A DNA stretch of 64,000 bases from Balanoglossus misakiensis (taxonomy: Eukaryota; Hemichordata), in the NCBI GenBank assembly GCA_040954595.2, contig CM082578.2, forward strand, positions 4,092,001 through 4,156,000, in the 5' to 3' direction. The notes below the pieces were generated by a model. The model made no database searches and was not told the DNA's origin. It saw only the letters and a program-made list of their open reading frames with translations. This document shows, piece by piece, positions 23,601 to 35,600 of this stretch. Each line of letters begins with the position of its first letter. Position 1 is the first letter of the stretch. A program made the position numbers and the translations under genes.

Positions 23601-26600
23601 CTGGAATCATAGAATCTGCAAGTACTGCAGCCTTGTGATCATTACTGTCTGCATGACAAGTGAGAGTACTTGTACGGAAATTCACGTTCGCCCCAGTCAT
23701 CGTATTTCGTTTATTATTTTCGCGGTTAAAATGCAGCCATTTAAAATCTTGAAGCCATTCATCTTGAAATGCAATTTGATTAACTTTCACTAATGTCCGA
23801 AGTCGCTCGCTTTCTGAAACCTTTTGTACTTTTGTATATATTCACCCGTGGAGATCACATACTGAATGCAACGCTCACTCATCCCCAGGAGAACACCATT
23901 AACAACGATGTTAACGGCATAAGTAGAAGTTAATCGCATCATTATTGGCGTCAGTTTGGAGGTAGAGGTAAAGGCAGGGAAAGGATTGTGCCCCGACAAA
24001 ATTGAATTTCGGCTGAAAAAGCTGCGGACATGATGCGGGCCGCAGATGCGCAATTTTGGTCTATGGAGCCTTGCAGGGCTGTGGTGGGGAGTGCCTATAA
24101 CACAAGGAACACACAGAACCGTACACAGGGATAACTATTCTATGTGCTTGTGAAGCTCATATTTAAAGGCAATAGATCGTCTCACGCGCATGGGTATAGC
24201 CAGCAAATGTTCAGCAAATTTTCCATTCGATGCATTTAAATAGTGGACTGCCTTCACTTCCTTCCATACGGTATTTCATGCGCACCGTATAAGTAGATTC
24301 TGGTTTTGTCCCTCGTTTTCACCCAAGCTAGTGTCTTTTCACGATCTCCGACACAGATTATGGTCGCCGCCATCTTCTCTGTTGTTAGGACAGAGCACTG
24401 CCTTATGGGATTGACTGTTCACTACACGTCTGTAACCAGTGGCTACAGTTGGAACATGCGTGTGAGACGAGCTAGGCGCTTTAACCTGCTGTATGGAGAT
24501 AGACAGCAATCTGTTTTCTGGCAACATACATGTATAGAAATAGATGCTTAGGATTACCTGTGCTATTCTGTTCAGGTTGGGTTCTAAGCAATCTTGCACT
24601 GTTTGCCGCTGCTCCATTCTGTGAAAACTTTGTCTGCAAGAAATATGCTTGTAAGATTGCTTGGCTTCAAATCCATGAAATGCATAATGTGACTTTAATC
24701 ACATGCATAGCTTCACGTAACTAGAGTACCACATCAAAGTATGGTAATATGTAGTCTTGCTCCAAGACTGTGTGATACTGAAATGCGCGTCCGCGTTACG
24801 CATTGAACGTCCTGTGGACCCGACGCTAATCACACAGTCTTGCCGATTCTGTAAACGCCCTCAAGTGGTTTTACCAGATTTTGGTAAGTAGCGGAGAACA
24901 TTCAAACTTCATATGTCTGTCAATCAAACTAGCGTCGCGTCCACCTGATGTTCTATACGCGTACATACCACGTACAGAATACCCATTTTTGGACGTTATC
25001 GCGAGCGTGTGTGCGCTTCTAGATGTTCTATATGCGAATTAACGCCGCTCATGAATATTCATATCAAATATATGTGTACATAAACGTACAGTCGCTCTGC
25101 CTGGCGACGCATCATACGCAGTCTGATGAAAGTTCCATTCTTATCGACAGGCACAGCGACTGCTATAGTGTCTAGGTAATATGGTGCAAATTATATTGTT
25201 ATACTTCTTCTAACATCACCAGCTAAACTTCTTTTAGCTTGTAAACAGAATACTCTTTGGTCAACAAATCACACATAGGGACGTGTCTCATTGGCTGAGA
25301 TTGCTTTCTCAATGGCCAAATACAAACTGTGGTTAAAACAACTGAGGAAGCATATAAGCATCAAGCTATCAAATAACCACAGGAACAATACCGGTAATGG
25401 TGAGACAAAGCGATGGTACCACAGACGAACCAGACACTTATCCCATTATGTAAAATGTCCATGCATAGCTGGATCAATACATAACTATGAGACCTAAATC
25501 ACCTGTTAGATGGGACAGCATAACATTGACACAATACAAGTCTCACAAGATCATCTTTCTATCATATATCCATGCCAATTTCTATAATCGCGACATTTTT
25601 TGATTTCTCAGTTCAAGATTCGATTTCACAATGCAACATTTGATTTCCAAATCTCCAGTACATGCAATTCTATCTGCCAAACTTGACTAATGTAACTCAC
25701 TCCTGTATGGTCTCCCTGAGAAATGGAATGTTGCATTGTGAAATGGAATCTTGAACTGAGAAATGGAATGTTGCATTGTGAAATGGAATCTTGAACTGAG
25801 AAATGGAATGTTGCATTGTGAAATGGAATCTTGAACTGAGAAATGGAATGGTGCATTGTGAAATGGAATCTTGAACTGAGAAATGGAATGGTGCATTGTG
25901 AAATGGAATCTTGAACTGAGAAATGGAATGTTGCGTTGTGGAATGGAATCTTGAACTGAGAAATGGAATGTTGCGATGTGGAATGGAATCTTGAACTGAG
26001 AAATGGAATGTTGCGTTGTGAAATGGAATGTTGAACTGAGAAATGGAATGTCGCGTTGTGAAATGGAATCTTGAACTGAGAAATGGAATGTCGCGTTGTG
26101 AAATGGAATCTTGAACTGAGAAATGGAATGTTGCATTGTGAAATGGAATCTTGAACTGAGATATGGAATGTTGCGTTGTGAAATGGAATCTTGAACTGAG
26201 ATATGGAATGTTGCGTTGTGAAATGGAATGTTGAACTGAGATATGGAATGTTGCGTTGTGAAATGGAATCTTGAACTGAAAAATGGAATGTTGCGTTGTG
26301 AAATGGAATCTTGAACTGAGAAATGGAATGTTGCATTGTGAAATGGAATCTTGAACTGAGAAATGGAATGTTGCCTTGTGAAATGGAATGTTGAACTGAG
26401 ATATGGAATGTTGCGTTGTGAAATGGAATGTTGAACTGAGATATGGAATGTTGCGTTGTGAAATGGAATCTTGAACTGAAAAATGGAATGTTGCGTTGTG
26501 AAATGGAATCTTGAACTGAGATATGGAATGTTGCGTTGTGAAATGGAATGTTGAACTGAGATATGGAATGTTGCGTTGTGAAATGGAATCTTGAACTGAA

Positions 26601-29600
26601 AAATGGAATGTTGCGTTGTGAAATGGAATCTTGAACTGAGATATGGAATGTTGCGTTGTGAAATGGAATGTTGAACTGAGATATGGAATGTTGCGTTGTG
26701 AAATGGAATCTTGAACTGAAAAATGGAATGTTGCCTTGTGAAATGGAATCTTGAACTGAGAAATGGAATGTTGCATTGTGAAATGGAATCTTGAACTGAG
26801 AAATGGAATGTTGCCTTGTGAAATAGAATGTTGAACTGAGAAATGGAATGTTGCGTTGTGAAATGGAATGTTGAACTGAGAAATGGAATGTTGCATTGTG
26901 GAATGGAATGTTGAACTGAGAAATGGAATGTTGCCTTGTGAAATGGAATCTTGAACTGAGAAATGGAATGTTGCGTTGTGAAATGGAATCTTGAACTGAG
27001 AAATGGAATGTCGCATTGTGAAATGGAATGTTGAACTGAGAAATGGAATGTTGCATTGTGAAATGGAATGTTGAACTGAGAAATGGAATGTTGCGTTGTG
27101 AAATGGAATGTTGAACTGAGAAATGGAATGTCGCGTTGTGAAATGGAATCTTGAACTGAGAAATGGAATGTCGCATTGTGAAATGGAATGTTGAACTGAG
27201 AAATGGAATGTCGCATTGTGAAATGGAATCTTGAACTGAGAAATGGAATGTCGCATTGTGAAATGGAATCTTGAACTGAGAAATGGAATGTTGCCTTGTG
27301 AAATAGAATGTTGAACTGAGAAATGGAATGTTGCGTTGTGGAATGGAATGTTGAACTGAGAAATGGAATGTTGCATTGTGGAATGGAATGTTGAACTGAG
27401 AAATGGAATGTTGCGTTGTGGAATGGAATGTTGAACTGAGAAATGGAATGTTGCGTTGTGAAATGGAATGTTGAACTGAGAAATGGAATGTTGCATTGTG
27501 AAATGGAATCTTGAACTGAGAAATGGAATGTCGCGTTGTGGAATGGAATGTTGAACTGAGAAATAGAATGTCGCATTGTGAAATGGAATGTTGAACTGAG
27601 AAATGGAATGTCGCATTGTGAAATGGAATGAAATTGAATGTTGAACTGAGAAATGGAATGTTGCATTGTGAAATGGAATCTTGAACTGAGAAATGGAATG
27701 TCGCGTTGTGGAATGGAATGTTGAACTGAGAAATAGAATGTTGCATTGTGAAATGGAATCTTGAACTGAGAAATGGAATGTTGCGTTGAGCAATGGAATG
27801 TTGAACTGAGAAATGGAATGTTGCGTTGTGAAATGGAATGTTGAACTGAGAAATGGAATGTTGCGTTGTGAAATGGAATGTTGAACTGAGAAATGGAATG
27901 TTGAACTGAGAAATAGAATGTTGCATTGTGAAATGGAATGTTGAACTGAGAAATGGAATGTTGCGTTATGAAATGGAATCTTGAACTGAGAAATGGAATG
28001 TTGCGTTGTGAAATGGAATCTTGAACTGAGAAATGGAATGTTGCGTTGTGAAATGGAATGTTGAACTGAGAAATGGAATGTTGCATTTTGAAATGGAATG
28101 TTGAACTGAGAAATAGAATGTTGCATTGTGAAATGGAATGTTGAACTGAGAAATGGAATGTTGTTGAGGAATGGAATGTTGCGTTGTGAAATGGAATGTT
28201 GAACTGAGAAATGGAATGTTGCGTTGTGAAATGGAATGTTGAACTGAGAAATGGAATGTTGCGTTGTGAAATGGAATGTTGAACTGAGAAATGGAATGTT
28301 GCGTTGTGAAATGGAATGTTGAACTGAGAAATGGAATGTTGCATTGTGAAAGGGAATGTTGAACTGAGAAATGGAATGTTGCGTTGTGAAATGGAATGTT
28401 GAACTGAGAAATGGAATGTTGCATTGTGAAATGGAATCTTGAACTGAGAAATGGAATGTCGCGTTGTGGAATGGAATGTTGAACTGAGAAATAGAATGTC
28501 GCATTGTGAAATGGAATGTTGAACTGAGAAATGGAATGTCGCATTGTGAAATGGAATGAAATTGAATGTTGAACTGAGAAATGGAATGTTGCATTGTGAA
28601 ATGGAATCTTGAACTGAGAAATGGAATGTCGCGTTGTGGAATGGAATGTTGAACTGAGAAATAGAATGTTGCATTGTGAAATGGAATCTTGAACTGAGAA
28701 ATGGAATGTTGCGTTGAGCAATGGAATGTTGAACTGAGAAATGGAATGTTGCGTTGTGAAATGGAATGTTGAACTGAGAAATGGAATGTTGCGTTGTGAA
28801 ATGGAATGTTGAACTGAGAAATGGAATGTTGAACTGAGAAATAGAATGTTGCATTGTGAAATGGAATGTTGAACTGAGAAATGGAATGTTGCGTTATGAA
28901 ATGGAATCTTGAACTGAGAAATGGAATGTTGCGTTGTGAAATGGAATCTTGAACTGAGAAATGGAATGTTGCGTTGTGAAATGGAATGTTGAACTGAGAA
29001 ATGGAATGTTGCATTTTGAAATGGAATGTTGAACTGAGAAATAGAATGTTGCATTGTGAAATGGAATGTTGAACTGAGAAATGGAATGTTGTTGAGGAAT
29101 GGAATGTTGCGTTGTGAAATGGAATGTTGAACTGAGAAATGGAATGTTGCGTTGTGAAATGGAATGTTGAACTGAGAAATGGAACGTTGCGTTGTGAAAT
29201 GGAATGTTGAACTGAGAAATGGAATGTTGCGTTGTGAAATGGAATGTTGAACTGAGAAATGGAATGTTGCATTGTGAAAGGGAATGTTGAACTGAGAAAT
29301 GGAATGTTGCGTTGTGAAATGGAATGTTGAACTGAGAAATGGAATGTTGCATTGTGAAATGGAATGTTGAACTGAGAAATGGAATGTTGCATTGTGAAAT
29401 GGAATGTTGAACTGAGAAATGGAATGTTGCGTTGTGAAATGGAATGTTGAACTGAGATATGGAATGTTGCGTTGTGAAATGGAATCTTGAACTGAAAAAT
29501 GGAATGTTGCGTTGTGAAATGGAATCTTGAACTGAGATATGGAATGTTGCGTTGTGAAATGGAATGTTGAACTGAGATATGGAATGTTGCGTTGTGAAAT

Positions 29601-32600
29601 GGAATCTTGAACTGAAAAATGGAATGTTGCGTTGTGAAATGGAATCTTGAACTGAGAAATGGAATGTTGCATTGTGAAATGGAATCTTGAACTGAGAAAT
29701 GGAATGTTGCCTTGTGAAATAGAATGTTGAACTGAGAAATGGAATGTTGCGTTGTGAAATGGAATGTTGAACTGAGAAATGGAATGTTGCATTGTGGAAT
29801 GGAATGTTGAACTGAGAAATGGAATGTTGCCTTGTGAAATGGAATCTTGAACTGAGAAATGGAATGTTGCGTTGTGAAATGGAATGTTGAACTGAGAAAT
29901 GGAATGTGGCATTGTGAAATGGAATGTTGAACTGAGAAATGGAATGTTGCGTTGTGAAATGGAATGTTGAACTGAGAAATGGAATGTTGCGTTGTGAAAT
30001 GGAATGTTGAACTGAGAAATGGAATGTCGCGTTGTGAAATGGAATCTTGAACTGAGAAATGGAATGTCGCATTGTGAAATGGAATGTTGAACTGAGAAAT
30101 GGAATGTCGCATTGTGAAATGGAATCTTGAACTGAGAAATGGAATGTCGCATTGTGAAATGGAATCTTGAACTGAGAAATGGAATGTTGCCTTGTGGAAT
30201 AGAATGTTGAACTGAGAAATGGAATGTTGCGTTGTGGAATGGAATGTTGAACTGAGAAATGGAATGTTGCATTGTGGAATGGAATGTTGAACTGAGAAAT
30301 GGAATGTTGCGTTGTGGAATGGAATGTTGAACTGAGAAATGGAATGTTGCGTTGTGAAATGGAATGTTGAACTGAGAAATGGAATGTTGCATTGTGGAAT
30401 GGAATCTTGAACTGAGAAATGGAATGTCGCGTTGTGGAATGGAATGTTGAACTGAGAAATAGAATGTCGCATTGTGAAATGGAATGTTGAACTGAGAAAT
30501 GGAATGTCGCATTGTGAAATGGAATGAAATTGAATGTTGAACTGAGAAATGGAATGTTGCATTGTGAAATGGAATCTTGAACTGAGAAATGGAATGTCGC
30601 GTTGTGGAATGGAATGTTGAACTGAGAAATAGAATGTTGCATTGTGAAATGGAATCTTGAACTGAGAAATGGAATGTTGCGTTGAGCAATGGAATGTTGA
30701 ACTGAGAAATGGAATGTTGCGTTGTGAAATGGAATGTTGAACTGAGAAATGGAATGTTGCGTTGTGAAATGGAATGTTGAACTGAGAAATGGAATGTTGA
30801 ACTGAGAAATAGAATGTTGCATTGTGAAATGGAATGTTGAACTGAGAAATGGAATGTTGCGTTATGAAATGGAATCTTGAACTGAGAAATGGAATGTTGC
30901 GTTGTGAAATGGAATCTTGAACTGAGAAATGGAATGTTGCGTTGTGAAATGGAATGTTGAACTGAGAAATGGAATGTTGCATTTTGAAATGGAATGTTGA
31001 ACTGAGAAATAGAATGTTGCATTGTGAAATGGAATGTTGAACTGAGAAATGGAATGTTGTTGAGGAATGGAATGTTGCGTTGTGAAATGGAATGTTGAAC
31101 TGAGAAATGGAATGTTGCGTTGTGAAATGGAATGTTGAACTGAGAAATGGAATGTTGCGTTGTGAAATGGAATGTTGAACTGAGAAATGGAATGTTGCGT
31201 TGTGAAATGGAATGTTGAACTGAGAAATGGAATGTTGCATTGTGAAAGGGAATGTTGAACTGAGAAATGGAATGTTGCGTTGTGAAATGGAATGTTGAAC
31301 TGAGAAATGGAATGTTGCATTGTGAAATGGAATGTTGAACTGAGAAATGGAATGTTGCATTGTGAAATGGAATGTTGAACTGAGAAATGGAATGTTGCGT
31401 TGTGAAATGGAATGTTGAACTGAGATATGGAATGTTGCGTTGTGAAATGGAATCTTGAACTGAAAAATGGAATGTTGCGTTGTGAAATGGAATCTTGAAC
31501 TGAGATATGGAATGTTGCGTTGTGAAATGGAATGTTGAACTGAGATATGGAATGTTGCGTTGTGAAATGGAATCTTGAACTGAAAAATGGAATGTTGCGT
31601 TGTGAAATGGAATCTTGAACTGAGAAATGGAATGTTGCATTGTGAAATGGAATCTTGAACTGAGAAATGGAATGTTGCCTTGTGAAATAGAATGTTGAAC
31701 TGAGAAATGGAATGTTGCGTTGTGAAATGGAATGTTGAACTGAGAAATGGAATGTTGCATTGTGGAATGGAATGTTGAACTGAGAAATGGAATGTTGCCT
31801 TGTGAAATGGAATCTTGAACTGAGAAATGGAATGTTGCGTTGTGAAATGGAATGTTGAACTGAGAAATGGAATGTGGCATTGTGAAATGGAATGTTGAAC
31901 TGAGAAATGGAATGTTGCATTGTGAAATGGAATGTTGAACTGAGAAATGGAATGTTGCGTTGTGAAATGGAATGTTGAACTGAGAAATGGAATGTCGCGT
32001 TGTGAAATGGAATCTTGAACTGAGAAATGGAATGTCGCATTGTGAAATGGAATGTTGAACTGAGAAATGGAATGTCGCATTGTGAAATGGAATCTTGAAC
32101 TGAGAAATGGAATGTTGCCTTGTGAAATGGAATCTTGAACTGAGAAATGGAATGTTGCATTGTGAAATGGAATCTTGAACTGAGAAATGGAATGTCGCGT
32201 TGTGGAATGGAATGTTGAACTGAGAAATAGAATGTCGCATTGTGAAATGGAATGTTGAACTGAGAAATGGAATGTCGCATTGTGAAATGGAATGAAATTG
32301 AATGTTGAACTGAGAAATGGAATGTTGCATTGTGAAATGGAATCTTGAACTGAGAAATGGAATGTCGCGTTGTGGAATGGAATGTTGAACTGAGAAATAG
32401 AATGTTGCATTGTGAAATGGAATCTTGAACTGAGAAATGGAATGTTGCGTTGAGCAATGGAATGTTGAACTGAGAAATGGAATGTTGCGTTGTGAAATGG
32501 AATGTTGAACTGAGAAATGGAATGTTGCGTTGTGAAATGGAATGTTGAACTGAGAAATGGAATGTTGAACTGAGAAATAGAATGTTGCATTGTGAAATGG

Positions 32601-35600
32601 AATGTTGAACTGAGAAATGGAATGTTGCGTTATGAAATGGAATCTTGAACTGAGAAATGGAATGTTGCGTTGTGAAATGGAATCTTGAACTGAGAAATGG
32701 AATGTTGCGTTGTGAAATGGAATGTTGAACTGAGAAATGGAATGTTGCGTTGTGAAATGGAATGTTGAACTGAGAAATGGAATGTTGCGTTGTGAAATGG
32801 AATGTTGAACTGAGAAATGGAATGTTGCCTTGTGAAATGGAATGTTGAACTGAGAAATGGAATGTTGCCTTGTGAAATGGAATGTTGAACTGAGAAATGG
32901 AATGTTGCGTTGTGAAATGGAATGTTGAACTGAGAAATGGAATGTTGCGTTGTGAAATGGAATGTTGAACTGAGAAATGGAATGTTGCGTTGTGAAATGG
33001 AATGTTGAACTGAGAAATGGAATGTTGCGTTGTGGAATGGAATGTTGAACTGAGAAATGGAATGTTGCGTTGTGAAATGGAATGTTGAACTGAGAAATGG
33101 AATGTTGCATTGTGAAATGGAATGTTGAACTGAGAAATGGAATGTTGCGTTGTGAAATGGAATGTTGAACTGAGAAATGGAATGTTGCGTTGTGAAATGG
33201 AATGTTGAACTGAGAAATGGAATGTTGCGTTGTGAAATGGAATGTTGAACTGAGAAATGGAATGTTGCGTTGTGAAATGGAATGTTGAACTGAGAAATGG
33301 AATGTTGCATTGTGAAATGGAATGTTGAACTGAGAAATGGAATGTTGCATTGTGAAATGGAATCTTGAACTGAGAAATGGAATGTTGCATTGTGAAATGG
33401 AATCTTGAACTGAGAAATGGAATGTTGCATTGTGAAATGGAATCTTGAACTGAGAAATGGAATGTTGCATTGTGAAATGGAATCTTGAACTGAGAAATGG
33501 AATGTTGAATAGAAATAAGAATAGCAAAATGAGGAGTTGTAATTTTGTCTGGATTGGACACCATATAATGGTGAGCAGCTGTACCTGTTCATCCCAGGCA
33601 AATTTCCCCAGAAGTATCTTGTTCTGTTCATTGCAGACACATCTTCGGCATCGAAAGTCACTGGATCGTCCTGTTTGAGATAAACTAGCTTTTGATGAAT
33701 GGATGTCTGATAAATTATCACAATATGGACACTCTTTATAGATATATATATATGCTAGCTTTGGGTTCAGTTATTCAAGAAAACCCCATGTTCCGCATGT
33801 ACCGTTATAACTTGCATAATTGTTTTTTTATGGAAAAAACAAACCAAGGGCTCGTCTTGACTTCCGTCACGTACAATGATATGGCAGGGACCATTTTCCG
33901 ATGGTGGGCAGGGTCTTATTGGATGACAAAGAACAGTAATCACACAAGCAAACAGATACCGGTAGACTGTTCAACTGTTGACACCCGCTTGTGCTTTTTG
34001 ACAATTCTTTCTCACACTGTACATGTACAGTCAAACCTGTGTTAGTGACCACCTCTATATAGTGACCACCTCTATATAGTGGCCACTTAGTTACAGTCCC
34101 TGTACAATTTACACGTGTATAAATTAACCTGTCTATAAAGACCACCTGTCTATAAAGGCCAGTTTGGTAAAGTCCCTTGACTGGCCACTATAGACAGGTT
34201 TGACTGTATATATAACTGTGTGAAAATTTCTCTATACATACCATGTATACCAATTGGGACCTAACTCGGCCTAAGTTACAACTATATAATGACCCTTAAC
34301 CATAATTATTTATAAAAATTTCACTGAGCAGTTTGCTTACAAGTCTCTGCGTTTCTTCTTCCAAAATAAAGAAGGAAAATGTGTGTCTTACCAGCAGAAA
34401 TCTCGTAATTGTAGAGAGATCCTCTTCTATGATATCAGTCTCACTTTCAAACAGCCAAAATAATGGTCTGTTGGTATTGACATTCTCCGTCAAAATTTTA
34501 TACATCCGATAAAATTCAAACATTCGGTTGACACTGGGCCCTATAGAATATAAAACAAATTTATAGTAGCTATGTCATCAAAACAAACCTCAAATAGACA
34601 GGTAATTGTCTAATATGTGGGTCACACACTCACCATTAAAAAAACAAGAGGTCCGTGCACAGTGGTTCTGAAACGTGTCAGATTTGAGATAGCTTTGCCA
34701 GCCAGACCAGAGCCGGTGAAAGGATTAACACCTCTCTGCAAACCATTGTGTATGGGGCTGACCCTCAGCGCCTATACAAAAACTTTGTGTGTGTGGACAC
34801 AATGTGACTCTCTGTGTTTACCATAGATAATAGTTTCTCAAGTTTTACCCTGTGTGAACCTGGTATAACTGTCGTAACTGTCATATATCATTCTTAATAA
34901 ACAGAATAAATAAGCCCCCAAAAATTCAAAGAGATATAATCAAATTCACGTTCCATTATACTTTGGATACAATGTTTAGGGGTATCCTTCATTTAGATGG
35001 CATATTTACATATCTGGTGTAAGGAAAACTACAATCTACATCACTGAAGGTTAGAACAATGACATGAGATTTTCTTATGTTCTTCAGAATACTTACACAA
35101 TGCCGAATTGCTTTGATCTAGTAGCTTCATCCTCTTCTTTTTGGTAGCTGTGAGTTTGATATCACTCACTTGACAATTTGCAATCAGAAGATCGATGGGA
35201 CCCCATTCTTCCAGCTGCCGAGAAAACAATAGCATCAATATTCTGCTTCGATTTTGATCACAGGTGACACATATGAAAGATTTGCTTGCTTGGTTCCTAG
35301 AAATAACCGACTTTTTGAGGCCCACACCTTTGTAGTAGATTAATATGTGCTTATTGTCAGTGGTTTACTGTTTTGTAAGATTTTTCCTCTCGCCAGTGGA
35401 CTTTTGAACTGTGACCTCTTGTTTTGAGATTTTGCTGTGTTTTTCTGACATTATCAGGAAACTGGCGAGGAATTCTGAAATGTTTATGCATTTTCACATC
35501 AATTCAATGTCAAGGTTACTTGGCCTTAAAGGGACAAAGTCTCTCTCTCGCTGCCCTTTTTCCATTAATTATTTTAGATTCAAGACACTGTTTATGTCAA

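Noticed and set aside
23401-23793. 130-codon plus-strand frame after the 2.3-kb TIR element
   Set aside because: Begins inside the TIR, has no recognisable motif, and the region lies in a Dnmt3-like intron.
25716-33510. CRISPR array
   Set aside because: The repeats are direct tandem 20/40-bp units with no unique spacers, in an animal intron.
25626-33721. Giant minus-strand open frames (up to about 2,300 codons) of His/Phe/Ser/Asn repeats
   Set aside because: The 40-bp satellite consensus lacks TAA, TAG and TGA on the minus strand in every frame, so overlapping giant ORFs appear in all three frames. Part of one frame reads through exon 13 of the Dnmt3-like gene by chance.
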